A stretch of 14,742 nt of DNA from Myxococcales bacterium (GCA_007120615.1 SKNI01000023.1:1-14742); one strand, 5' to 3'. Shown: positions 1 through 8,072, numbered from the stretch's first letter. Made by a program: numbers and translations. The notes: a model not told the origin generated them from the sequence alone.

Positions 1-1669
1 GCTCCGGCAGATATCGCACCGAGAGTTCGATGGCGTTTTCCACCGCTTCCGTTGTGACCTGGACGCCGTACTCTTCTTCCAATTCGGGGACCAGGGAAGA
101 CAAGATATGGCGCACCAGCGGCCGCGATGGTTCGCAGACCTCTATGCGCTCAAACCGCCTCTTTAAGGCCGGATCTTGTTCGAACCAGCGATGATACTCG
201 GCTTCGGTGGTCGCCCCGACGACGGCGATGGTTCCCGACGCCAGTGCGCTCTTGAAGTGGTTGGGGACCTCCGCCGGGGTATTGCTTCCCGAGCGCGGTG
301 AAAAGACGGCGTGAGCCTCGTCCATAAAGAGAATCACTTTGTGGCTGGCCTCTTCGACGAGGGTCTTGATTCGAGCTTCCAGGTCTCCCCGGTAGCTCGT
401 GCCGCCCATCAAGCTGGCCCCGTTGATCTCGATCACGCGGTAGCCCTGCAGCTTCGCCGGCGCCATACCGGTGGCGATGACCTGTGCCAGCCCGATGGCC
501 AGCGCCGTCTTGCCGACGCCCGCTTCTCCGGTGAGCAACGGGTTTCGCTGCTCCCGTCGCATGAGTACGTTAAATACCCGCTGCAGTTCCTTTTCACGCC
601 CCACGATGCGGGGGAGGTTTCCGGCCAGCGCCTCTTCGGTGAGGTCGCGACCGAGCATATCCAGGGTCGGCGAGGCCGGTCGGCGGGCGGCGAATTGAAT
701 GGCCGCCTCCACAGGTTGAGCTCCGGCCAAAATCCGGGGATCGCCGAGGGCTTTTCGAATCTCACTCTCCAGCCCCAGCGCCTGCACCAACTCCAGCGAC
801 GATCCCCCGTCGGCCAGAAATGCCTCCACGAAATGAGCCTCCTGTACCTCTTCACCGCCGCCTTGCTGGGCCGAGAATTGGAGCATCCGAATCATGCGAG
901 GGGTCAGGGTCTTGCGTCCGATCAGAAATTCGGGGATGGAGTCCGGCTTGGAGCCGATGAGGCGAATCAACTCCTCGCGCAGGCGACTGGGCTCCAGCCC
1001 CCTGGCCCGGGCCGATCGCCAGAGCACCGAATCCCGAATGGAAGCCATCATCGCGATCAGATGTGGCGTACCGAGAAAAGAAGTGCCGTGAGAGGCGGCC
1101 AATTTCATGGCCCCTCGCAAAATCCCTCGGGCTGCGGAGTCAAAGACATTCATCCGCAACAGACCCCGTTGGTCAAAGAGTTCGTCGCCCTTTCCTTCGC
1201 TGAGCCGTCGAATCGCCCATCGAATCGAGGCCGACTCCACCGCTTCTGCTCGCCATCGAACACAGCGCACCAGGTCGGCCTCCGTCAGACACTCCCCTTC
1301 CCGGGCCATGGTCTGGTCCCAGGCCTCCTCCAAAATTCGAGTAAATCCACGCGAAAAACTGGTTCGCTCCAACTTCGGGGTCGACGTGGAGGCATCCTCT
1401 TCTACTTCTCGAGCCAGAACCCGCAGGCGGGTGATAACATCCTTGCTCGATACCACCCCTTCGGTTCCGTAGGAGATAACACGGGATACGTCTTCATGGC
1501 CGCGGTTGAGCAATACGATGAGCAGATCCAGCGGAAGAAACATCCTTCGACCAAGCTCGCTCAACCACTCCTGTACCTCGGACATCACCTCTCGGGCGCC
1601 ACCGTCGAGCCGCTCCATACGGAGCTTTCCGTCCGTGTCGAAGAGGGGTTCCTTAAAGAGGGTCTTCAT
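1..1669 (-). CDS. ClpA/ClpB-type AAA+ unfoldase, N-terminal part (runs off left edge)
   Basis: Reading the minus strand from ATG 1669-1667 gives 556 open codons to the window edge with no stop. An SD-like GAGG (complement of 1678-1681) lies 8 nt before the start. The first AAA+ module is clear: Walker A GEAGVGKT at residues 381-388, Walker B ILFMDEAH with D450-E451, sensor-1-like VVGATT, and the arginine-finger segment DPALKRRFER at about 499-508. The visible end, IELSVRYLPE, matches the stretch that leads into the lid domain of Clp ATPases. The first ~350 residues hold what look like four helical Clp_N-type repeats, i.e. two N-domains: one with LPLDLLIVLLNRG, one with FDSAARGILRGAMKLA and FLGTPHLIAMM. 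Classical ClpA/ClpB have one N-domain. Family members unfold proteins in the cytoplasm using ATP. The second AAA module and any ClpP-binding loop lie outside, so ClpA, ClpB, ClpC and ClpV cannot be told apart. No type VI secretion genes are visible. Confidence 0.88.
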   Translation of the reverse strand, partial: MKTLFKEPLFDTDGKLRMERLDGGAREVMSEVQEWLSELGRRMFLPLDLLIVLLNRGHEDVSRVISYGTEGVVSSKDVITRLRVLAREVEEDASTSTPKLERTSFSRGFTRILEEAWDQTMAREGECLTEADLVRCVRWRAEAVESASIRWAIRRLSEGKGDELFDQRGLLRMNVFDSAARGILRGAMKLAASHGTSFLGTPHLIAMMASIRDSVLWRSARARGLEPSRLREELIRLIGSKPDSIPEFLIGRKTLTPRMIRMLQFSAQQGGGEEVQEAHFVEAFLADGGSSLELVQALGLESEIRKALGDPRILAGAQPVEAAIQFAARRPASPTLDMLGRDLTEEALAGNLPRIVGREKELQRVFNVLMRREQRNPLLTGEAGVGKTALAIGLAQVIATGMAPAKLQGYRVIEINGASLMGGTSYRGDLEARIKTLVEEASHKVILFMDEAHAVFSPRSGSNTPAEVPNHFKSALASGTIAVVGATTEAEYHRWFEQDPALKRRFERIEVCEPSRPLVRHILSSLVPELEEEYGVQVTTEAVENAIELSVRYLPE

Positions 1670-1780
1670 TGCCGATGCCTCGGAGATACCGCCTGAACAA
1701 TCTATAATTGATGTCTTGAATCAAGCTTCTCCCAATTCTACCTAATCTGGCACAGATTCGACAACGAAACTTAAACGATT

Positions 1781-2497
1781 TTATTCTGCCATCCGGATTC
1801 GGGCCACCAGAAAGCCCCCGAAACGACTCAGGGGAGTATCGCGGCCGACGAATTCCAATCTTCGAAGCGCTCCGCCGACCACCGGAAGGCGGTGAAAAAA
1901 TGCGGCCGGCGTAAAGATTCGAACCCCGGCCCAGCCCTCCAACTGGGCTCCCCCGGGGAGATATTTCTCCACCTCATCGGGGCGATCCCAGCGAGTGAAT
2001 ACGGCTGATTCCCGGGTGGACTGGGAGATCTTTTTGGCTCCCCCCAGGCGTCTGGCGAGAAATCGAAGACTGTTGGGGTTATAAAACTCCAAAAAGAGCT
2101 GTCCCCCGGGACGAACAACGCGGCAGCATTCGGACACCGCCTGGTCGATCTGCTCGACATGAGCGAGCACCTTGAAGCTATAGGCCACATCAAAGCTATT
2201 ATCCTCAAAGGGAAGCTCCGTGGCGTCTCCTTCGAGCACGTCGAGACCCCGCTCCCGGGCCTGCTCCAGCATTCCGGGGCTGATGTCGATTCCCCGGGCG
2301 GTTTTGGCCTTGGAAGCCACCCGGTGCAGCAATAGGCCCGTGCCGCAGCCTACTTCCAGGACGTCTCGTTCAAGGATATGACGATCGAGCAGGTCGACCT
2401 GCAAATCGTCGATGAGGCGGTGATAGCCCTGGTGGCGGTCGTTTTCGTACCAGGAGGCAAATTCGTCGTAATAACTTCGGTTGTCTTTGTAGGTCAT
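1781..2497 (-). CDS. class I SAM-dependent methyltransferase
   Basis: This 238-residue protein has a Methyltransf_11/UbiE-like Rossmann fold. Motif I VLEVGCGTG is at residues 46-54. The acidic residue that binds the ribose is D71 in GIDIS. Motif II-like GDATELPFEDNSFDVAYSF spans about 90-108, and the motif III region has CRVVRPGGQLFLEF. It should transfer a methyl group from S-adenosylmethionine to a small molecule or lipid-like acceptor in the cytoplasm; the substrate cannot be read from the sequence. The C-terminal ~70 residues (RWDRPDEVEKYLPG, FTPAAFFHRLP) probably form the acceptor side. The frame is open up to 2743, but the homologous part begins at MTYKDNRSYYDEFA, so I chose ATG 2497; the SD before it is weak. 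It lies 76 bp downstream of the lipoprotein gene on the same strand and probably shares its transcript. The gene ends with TAA at 1783-1781. Confidence 0.88.
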   Translation of the reverse strand: MTYKDNRSYYDEFASWYENDRHQGYHRLIDDLQVDLLDRHILERDVLEVGCGTGLLLHRVASKAKTARGIDISPGMLEQARERGLDVLEGDATELPFEDNSFDVAYSFKVLAHVEQIDQAVSECCRVVRPGGQLFLEFYNPNSLRFLARRLGGAKKISQSTRESAVFTRWDRPDEVEKYLPGGAQLEGWAGVRIFTPAAFFHRLPVVGGALRRLEFVGRDTPLSRFGGFLVARIRMAE

Positions 2498-2573
2498 CGT
2501 TACAACTCGGCTGGATGGCAAATAAGATCGAAAGTGGCCATCCTTGTACCGAGAGACGAAGCGATGCGCAACA

Positions 2574-3116
2574 TCAGCGGTTGGAGACGAGCTCCTGTCT
2601 GGCGGAGTCGACCTCGCGACGCAACACTCTGAGTTCAACGTCCAGCGGGGCGACGCCCGGGCGGTCGGGATCAAAACGATTCTCATGCCAGGAAGAGCTG
2701 GCCCGGTGGAGATAGGCGAGATCTCGATCCCGGCGTTGGCCATCGGCGCCGTAAAGGTTGAGGGCTACTCGCTCCTCATGAAGTCGGGCCAGGGTGAGAT
2801 GACGCCGCTTGAGCTTTCGATGAAGGCGGTTTTCTTCGCCGAACTCGAGGTCAATCTCGGCTCCCTGGAGGACTTGTTCATAGTCCCGGTAGTGGCGATC
2901 CAATTGGCGGTACTGAGCTTCGATCTCTCGCTCAAAGCCCTGGATCTGTTGGTTCGTTAGTTTTCCCCGCTCGAAGTTCATCATCTGGGGCGGATTCCCT
3001 TCCCCGGCCGCAGCTGGCGCCCCCTTCGATTGCGATGAGTGTACGCAGGATAGTGACCAAAAAATTGCGCTCACAGCGATCAGCGCGATACCATAGCTTG
3101 ACGTCCATCGATTCAT
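2574..3116 (-). CDS. small putative lipoprotein, helical and charged, function unknown
   Basis: The product is 180 residues from ATG 3116. A short basic start is followed by a hydrophobic stretch (YGIALIAVSAIFWSLSC) ending at Cys24. That suggests a signal peptidase II site, although Ser at -3 is not the usual lipobox residue. The mature part (~157 residues) has a small Ala/Gly/Pro linker and then strongly charged helical sequence with heptad-like spacing (REIEAQYRQLDRHYRDYEQ; LHRKLKRRHLTLARLHEER), probably coiled coil. I recognise no named family. A G-rich SD-like run (complement of 3121-3127) sits a few bases before the ATG, which favours this start over upstream in-frame Mets. It is the first gene of a likely two-gene unit with the methyltransferase and is divergent from the kinase-like gene. 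Localisation to the envelope is inferred. Confidence 0.68.
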   Translation of the reverse strand: MNRWTSSYGIALIAVSAIFWSLSCVHSSQSKGAPAAAGEGNPPQMMNFERGKLTNQQIQGFEREIEAQYRQLDRHYRDYEQVLQGAEIDLEFGEENRLHRKLKRRHLTLARLHEERVALNLYGADGQRRDRDLAYLHRASSSWHENRFDPDRPGVAPLDVELRVLRREVDSARQELVSNR

Positions 3117-3188
3117 TTGATTCCCCCCCGGGATTTGGTCCATGATGACCAGGCCGATCGCTACATCGGTGGCATTCGTTGCCAAAGA

Positions 3189-3217
3189 ATTATAGACACC
3201 TCTCGATTGCCGCAAGC
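3189..3217 (-). promoter_or_regulatory. candidate sigma70-type promoter for the lipoprotein/methyltransferase unit
   Basis: On the minus strand a perfect TATAAT lies at 3194-3189. The -35 candidates are imperfect: TTGCGG at 3215-3210 with a 15-nt spacer, or CTTGCG at 3216-3211 with a 16-nt spacer. A start about 7 nt downstream of the -10 would give a leader of roughly 65 nt before ATG 3116. The element sits in the 173-bp divergent region shared with the kinase-like gene. The -10 is strong and the -35 weak, so this is a candidate only. Confidence 0.35.
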
Positions 3218-3289
3218 CCATGGATGCGTTATCTTTTGCGCCCTGGACGGTTGTTGGACAGTTTTCACCCTTTTTTTACCGGAGTCCTG

Positions 3290-6200
3290 ATGGGACGCAC
3301 CCAGCGCTTGGCTCAACCGAAAGATTTCGGCAAATATCAACTGGTAGCCCGCCTGGCCAATGGCCGGATGGCCGATGTCTACAAGGCCAAAAGTCACGGT
3401 GTGGAGGGATTTGAGAAGGTCCTGTGTATCAAGATCATCCATCCCGGGCTGGCCGCCAGCCCGGAGTTTGTGGAGACCCTGATCGACGAGGCCAAGCGCT
3501 CCGTGGCCCTGTCGCACGCCAATATCGCCCAGGTCCTGGATCTGGGCCGTGAGGAGGCCCAGCAGAAATATTATGTGGCGATGGAGTTTATCGGAGGCCT
3601 CGATCTGGCCCGGGGAATCAAGCTGGCCCGCCAATTCGATCATCCCTGGACCCAGGAATTATCGGTCTTTATCGCCAGCGAAGTGGCCAAAGGGCTCGAT
3701 TACGCCCACCGCCGAAAAGACTTTAACTTCAATAACCTCAATATTCTTCACCGGTCGCTGCGTCCGGAGAATATCATGCTCTCCTACGACGGAGAGGTAA
3801 AGATTACGGATTTCGGACTCTCCCGGGCGATGGAGACGGCCGAGCCCCACGACGATAATGACGTCATCGACCGAATTCTCTATGCGCCGCCCGAAGCTGC
3901 CAGAGGCGAGGGCTATACTCGCCAGAGCGACATCTTCAGCCTGGGTCTGGTGCTCTACGAGATGCTGGCCGGCTTTCATCCCTACCGCCACGACGACGTC
4001 AACGAGATCGGTCGAAGGGCTCGAAATGCCCAGATCTCACCGATCTCCAACCATGTAGAGATTCCTCGCCAGTTGCAGCAAATTCTGGAGTCCATGCTGG
4101 TCGCCGACCCCGCCGGACGGGCACAGAGCGCCGGGCAACTCTACGAGGAGTTGATCGGCTATATCTTCGGAAACGCCCTTCAGGCCGACAACCGTATGCT
4201 CTCATTGATCATGCAGGAGTTGCGTCGACGAGAACAAGACTCGACCAAGTCCCGCCGGGTCAAAGAGGTGGGCCTGGAGGAGATCAGCCAGCACGAACTC
4301 AACACCGCCTTTGCCGAAGGCGGAGCGTTTCACGATCACACCGGAAATGAGGCGATTTCGCCGTCGGCCCTCCCCACCAGTCGGCTGACGCCTAACAAAC
4401 AAGGCCCCGCCGGCGACCCGCCACTTCCGGGGGCGCTGGAGAAGATCTTCAAATCGGTGGCCGCCGGCAAGGGAAAAGCGGTCCTGCTCTCCGGGCGAAT
4501 GGGACGGGGACGCCAGGTCTTTATCGATCGTCTGGTGGACGCCGTCGATCTGCGGTCCAACGCCGACTCGTCGCTGATTCATACCTCCCACGACGATAAG
4601 CTCCGGCCCTTCGGCGTGATCAGCGATCTGATCTTGCGCTCCGTTCACCACACGGTGGTGGAGACGCTGGACCACCGTCAGGAAGCGCTTAAGACGCTAA
4701 AGCAGTGGGGAGTGTCGGAGGATGCGCTGGAGACGATGTCTACCTTGTGGCAGTTGAACGAGGGACAACTGCTCGACCAGGCGGCTCGCAAATTACATCT
4801 GGCAGAGATCCTGAGGGTCGTGTTGCGGGAGTTCTCCAGTCGCGGCGCCTACGTGCTCATCGTCGATCGAGTCGAGCGCCTCGATCAGGTATCGCTGGAC
4901 ACCATTCGCGACGTCATCGCCACCATCGGTGAGTTGCCGGTGATGTTGGTGATGGGGACCCAGTCGCCCGACACGGTTCGGTCGAGCTTTGACGCCGGCC
5001 AGCCCAAAAATCTGGAAGCCATCGTCATCAGCGGAGAAGATCCTCCGACGCCCGAAGATCTTCATCAATTGCCTCCGCTGGCCGATTCTCTTCTGACCCT
5101 GTTGACCCTGGCCGACCGGCCGATGGCAGCGGGAGACGCGGCAACGCTACTGGAAGCCCACGCCCAGGCGGTGGCAGATGCCTCCGAGGATCTGGTGGAG
5201 AGGGGAGCGATTCGTATCCCCCGACCGGGCAGCTATCGAAGCGATGTTCCCAACTGGCTGACCTGGCGGCGCAATCACAAAGACGACGGCGACGAGGCCA
5301 GGCTGGCGGCGATTCTGGCTCGCCACTACGTCCACCGGGTTGCTCGAGGAGAAATGGATCGCCTCACCCCCACTCTGCTGCGTCTATATGCCATCGCCGG
5401 TGACCGGCGCCACCTGGTTCCACTGGCCGGGCAATTCGGCGACTGGCTGCAGCGAAACGCCTGGCAACAGACGGCGCTGACCTATTACCAACATATCAGC
5501 GAGCTATTGGGCCATCACGGAGTGGGAGTGCCCCAGATCCGGGTCGGTTTTGTGCTGGAAGCTGCGGAGTTGGCCTTGGAGATGGCCCTCATCGATCATT
5601 GCCGAACGCTTCTGGAGCCCTTGAGCGTGCTCACCGAGACGACCCGAAATGAGGTCGGCTTTGTTCACTCCCAACTTCTGCTCGGCCAACTGGCGATGCA
5701 GCAAGACGATCTGGAAGAGGCCCGAACTCACTTTCAACGCAGCGTGCAGACCGCCCGGGGACTTCAGAATCCCGAGTTGTTGGCTCGCTCTACGCTGGCA
5801 TTGGCCGGTTGGTATGAGCGCTTCGGTGATCCCGCCGCGGCTCTGGACCGGCTGGAGAGCGCGGTCAATCTCTATACCCGCTTTGGAACCCGCCGAATGG
5901 ACTTAAAAGCCCGGGCCACGCTTCTGCAACGGACCTCCCGGATGTGGGCCGATCGGGGCATGATTCGACGCGCCCTTCGCCCGCTCAATGATCTTCAAGA
6001 GTTGGCCCGCGCCGTACCCTACCCCTCGATTCGCTGCCGGGCGGCCATCGCCATGGGCCGACTGGCCGCTCATCGCGGAGATATCGACGGGGCCGGCGAG
6101 AATTACGATCATGGACTGACCATCGCCCGAGATAACAGCCTCTCTGCGCTGGCCATTGAGCTTCTCCGGGAGCGGGCGAGCCTCTGTGTGCGATTTGAGC

Positions 6201-6520
6201 GCTACGAAAACGCGATCGCCTGGGCCGATGAGGTCATCGGATTTGCCGAGTCCCGGGGAGATTATTATAGCGAACAACGAGCCCGCGACCTGCGCGCGCT
6301 GGCCTGCTGCCACGTTCAGAAGGAAATTCAACCGGCTCTCGATCAGCTTCGGACAAGTCTGCGCCGAGCCACCGAACGAGGAGTCCCCAAAGATGTCTTT
6401 CGAGGCCACGACTTTATGGCTCGGGCCCTGGAGGCCGTCGGACGAAGCGATGAGGCCGGCCATCACCGCGAGCACGCCGACGAATTGGGTCGCACCATGA
6501 GGATGACCTGGGCGGCCTGA
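3290..6520 (+). CDS. PknK-like protein: degenerate Ser/Thr kinase + ATPase region + TPR repeats
   Basis: The product is 1076 residues from ATG 3290, chosen because GGAG at 3281-3284 lies 5 nt before it and kinase homology begins soon after; the frame is open back to 3179. Kinase domain, ~13-290: glycine loop LANGRMADVYKA, K48 in CIKI, DFG at 174-176, PPE at 200-202, and QSDIFSLGLVLYEML. The catalytic loop reads HRSLRPEN, so the HRD aspartate is Ser156 and the usual Lys is Arg158. ATPase region, ~380-620: the P-loop position reads GRMGRGRQ (402-409) with Arg408 where Lys is expected, and the Walker B position reads LIVDR (D526, R527). Residues ~690-1076 are helical TPR-type repeats (e.g. QLAMQQDDLEEARTHFQRSV). 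The order kinase, STAND-like ATPase, TPR matches PknK-type regulators, which couple phosphorylation to protein binding in the cytoplasm. With both active sites altered it may be a scaffold or sensor. No C-terminal HTH was seen. Its stop is one base from the convergent permease gene. Confidence 0.9.
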   Translation: MGRTQRLAQPKDFGKYQLVARLANGRMADVYKAKSHGVEGFEKVLCIKIIHPGLAASPEFVETLIDEAKRSVALSHANIAQVLDLGREEAQQKYYVAMEFIGGLDLARGIKLARQFDHPWTQELSVFIASEVAKGLDYAHRRKDFNFNNLNILHRSLRPENIMLSYDGEVKITDFGLSRAMETAEPHDDNDVIDRILYAPPEAARGEGYTRQSDIFSLGLVLYEMLAGFHPYRHDDVNEIGRRARNAQISPISNHVEIPRQLQQILESMLVADPAGRAQSAGQLYEELIGYIFGNALQADNRMLSLIMQELRRREQDSTKSRRVKEVGLEEISQHELNTAFAEGGAFHDHTGNEAISPSALPTSRLTPNKQGPAGDPPLPGALEKIFKSVAAGKGKAVLLSGRMGRGRQVFIDRLVDAVDLRSNADSSLIHTSHDDKLRPFGVISDLILRSVHHTVVETLDHRQEALKTLKQWGVSEDALETMSTLWQLNEGQLLDQAARKLHLAEILRVVLREFSSRGAYVLIVDRVERLDQVSLDTIRDVIATIGELPVMLVMGTQSPDTVRSSFDAGQPKNLEAIVISGEDPPTPEDLHQLPPLADSLLTLLTLADRPMAAGDAATLLEAHAQAVADASEDLVERGAIRIPRPGSYRSDVPNWLTWRRNHKDDGDEARLAAILARHYVHRVARGEMDRLTPTLLRLYAIAGDRRHLVPLAGQFGDWLQRNAWQQTALTYYQHISELLGHHGVGVPQIRVGFVLEAAELALEMALIDHCRTLLEPLSVLTETTRNEVGFVHSQLLLGQLAMQQDDLEEARTHFQRSVQTARGLQNPELLARSTLALAGWYERFGDPAAALDRLESAVNLYTRFGTRRMDLKARATLLQRTSRMWADRGMIRRALRPLNDLQELARAVPYPSIRCRAAIAMGRLAAHRGDIDGAGENYDHGLTIARDNSLSALAIELLRERASLCVRFERYENAIAWADEVIGFAESRGDYYSEQRARDLRALACCHVQKEIQPALDQLRTSLRRATERGVPKDVFRGHDFMARALEAVGRSDEAGHHREHADELGRTMRMTWAA

Positions 6521-6521
6521 A

Positions 6522-7784
6522 TCAATCGTAGCGCAGTCCGTCTACGGGACTCATTCTCGAGCCCCACCAGGCCGGACCGACGGTAGCCACCAGACAGATC
6601 ACCATCGCCAACACTCCGACCACGGCGAACTCCCAGGCGACGATGCGCACGGGAAGATGGTCGATCATATAGATCTCCGGATCGAGCCCGAAGTCGGTGT
6701 GTTTGATCGCCGTACAGACCAGCAAGCCACCGATCAGGCCGTTCACCGTGCCGATAAAGCCCACGATCATGCCCTGATACATGAAGGTCTTCATGACCTC
6801 CCAGTTGGTGGCCCCCATCGATTTGAGGATGGCGATATCCTTATTCTTCTCCAGAACAATCATGATCAGGGTACAGACGATATTGAAGCTGGCCACGAGC
6901 ACGATAAAGAGGAAGAGGATTCCCAGGACAATCCGCTGAAGTCCGAGGCTGGTGAAGAGGTTATGATTGAGCTGGCGCCAGTCCATGATCCGAAATTGGT
7001 CACCCAGAACCGGTGAAGCTCTCAGTTGATCGGCCAGAGTTCCCACGGCAAAGACGTCTTCGACTCGAACGTCCACTCCCGTGACGGTGTCTCCCTGATT
7101 AAAGAAGTCCTGAAGGGCCCGGTAGTCGACCATGACCATGCGATTGTCGTATTCGTGAAACCCGCTTCGATAAATGCCGGCGACTTCGAAATTGCGACTC
7201 GACGGGGTGTGTCCTTCCGACTGCCAGCGCCCGGGATCAAGACTCTCCAGGGGACTGGTGATCTGCATCATCTCACCGGGCTCGATTTGCAGTCGGTCGG
7301 CCAACGAGCTTCCGATGAGCACTCGCGGCGTCTCCACCTCCCCGTCGGCCGGGAATCGATCGAACTCCAACGTCGACACCACCCCTTCCACATCGGTATA
7401 TTTGGGGACGTCGCTGACCTTCTCCGCTGTGGAGGGCTCGATTCCCTTGACCAGAACGCCGGCCGATTGATTGCCGTGGGTGGCGATCATCTCGTGAAAA
7501 ATAAACGGACTCGTCGCCGTGACACCGGGATAGCTCTCGATCTCTTCCTGGATTTCGGGATAATTTCGAAAATCGATCCCGTATTTGATCACCAGCATAT
7601 GACTGTTGATCCCGAGCACCCGATCTTGAAACGCCGATTGAAATCCACCGGTTACGGCGATGACACTGGTCAGAGCTGTGACCCCGAGGAAAACACCCAG
7701 GATGGCGATCACCGTTATGGTCGACACAAATCGGGTACGTCGGCTCTGCAGATGGCGTATGGCGATGAAACGTTCGTAGGACAT
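6522..7784 (-). CDS. lolC/E: LolC/LolE-family lipoprotein-releasing ABC transporter permease
   Basis: The 420-residue inner-membrane protein starts at MSYERFIAIRHLQSRR, the canonical N-terminus of this family, at ATG 7784; the frame runs on upstream to 8561 but that part is only the antisense of the neighbouring lipoprotein. TM1 is at ~20-45 (TITVIAILGVFLGVTAL), then a MacB/Lol-type periplasmic domain (~50-270), then three TM segments in the C-terminal FtsX-like domain: GILFLFIVLVASFNIV, GMIVGFIGTVNGLIGG and FAVVGVLAMVICLVATVG. The cytoplasmic EKNKDIAILKSMGAT is the signature that couples to the ATPase. In E. coli LolCDE lifts mature lipoproteins out of the inner membrane for transfer to LolA. 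Neither a LolD ATPase nor a second permease is seen here, so it may act as a homodimer or with partners elsewhere. It fits a neighbourhood rich in lipoproteins. LolC and LolE cannot be told apart from this sequence. Confidence 0.92.
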   Translation of the reverse strand: MSYERFIAIRHLQSRRTRFVSTITVIAILGVFLGVTALTSVIAVTGGFQSAFQDRVLGINSHMLVIKYGIDFRNYPEIQEEIESYPGVTATSPFIFHEMIATHGNQSAGVLVKGIEPSTAEKVSDVPKYTDVEGVVSTLEFDRFPADGEVETPRVLIGSSLADRLQIEPGEMMQITSPLESLDPGRWQSEGHTPSSRNFEVAGIYRSGFHEYDNRMVMVDYRALQDFFNQGDTVTGVDVRVEDVFAVGTLADQLRASPVLGDQFRIMDWRQLNHNLFTSLGLQRIVLGILFLFIVLVASFNIVCTLIMIVLEKNKDIAILKSMGATNWEVMKTFMYQGMIVGFIGTVNGLIGGLLVCTAIKHTDFGLDPEIYMIDHLPVRIVAWEFAVVGVLAMVICLVATVGPAWWGSRMSPVDGLRYD

Positions 7785-7833
7785 TTGATCCCGGTAAAGT
7801 CGTACTAATTCTGAGTCGAATACAGGGTGGAGA

Positions 7834-7862
7834 GAATTACCGCACTTGGCTTGCTCTGACAA
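7834..7862 (-). promoter_or_regulatory. candidate promoter for the Lol permease gene
   Basis: On the minus strand TTGTCA (7862-7857; 5 of 6 consensus) is followed after 17 nt by TAATTC (7839-7834), a poor -10. The inferred leader to ATG 7784 would be roughly 45 nt. Spacing and -35 are good but the -10 is weak. Confidence 0.25.
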
Positions 7863-8063
7863 CTGCGAGAGGTGGTGCAGACATTCCCAAAACCCTGTCG
7901 ATCTTGTCAGTCGAGCCGCGAGACCTCGAAGGTAGAAACACGACTGCCATTTTGATAGACTCCGCCGGAATGCGTCTTCGCATCCAAATTTTTCCCGCTC
8001 GTACCCCGAGAAGCTGTCGGCCCAACCAGAGGCTAACGCAGTGTTCTTCGGCTCATGATTTTT

Positions 8064-8068
8064 GGAGG
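8064..8068 (+). promoter_or_regulatory. Shine-Dalgarno GGAGG fixing the start of the large lipoprotein
   Basis: GGAGG with a 4-nt spacer stands directly before ATG 8073. It lies inside the coding sequence that the alternative in-frame ATG 8055 would use, so 8073 is the better start; it also leaves a signal peptide of normal length. Confidence 0.7.
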
Positions 8069-8072
8069 TCTT

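Larger units (their letters stand above)
7785..8072. other. 288-bp divergent intergenic region between Lol permease and large lipoprotein
   Basis: No convincing coding region is seen here. It must contain the outward promoters for both flanking genes. A small inverted repeat ATGCG-TCTT-CGCAT (7970-7983), followed after 5 nt by a T5 run (7989-7993), resembles a weak intrinsic terminator or leader hairpin on the plus strand; its 5-bp stem is marginal. A strong GGAGG (8064-8068) lies at the right end. I could not find a good -35/-10 pair for the plus-strand gene. Confidence 0.5.

Noticed and set aside
311..1696. Long plus-strand ORF of 461 codons
   Set aside because: It is the antisense of the Clp-type ATPase. 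The minus strand has Walker A, Walker B and arginine-finger motifs, while the plus-strand translation has no recognisable domain.
2498..2743. Longer methyltransferase with an 82-residue N-terminal extension
   Set aside because: The extension overlaps the lipoprotein coding sequence on the same strand in another frame and shows no family similarity.
4202..4675. Minus-strand ORF of 157 codons inside the kinase-like gene
   Set aside because: It is an antisense shadow within a clearly coding multi-domain protein.
7026..7808. Plus-strand ORF of 260 codons
   Set aside because: It is a shadow of the Lol permease periplasmic domain and has no SD or recognisable motif.
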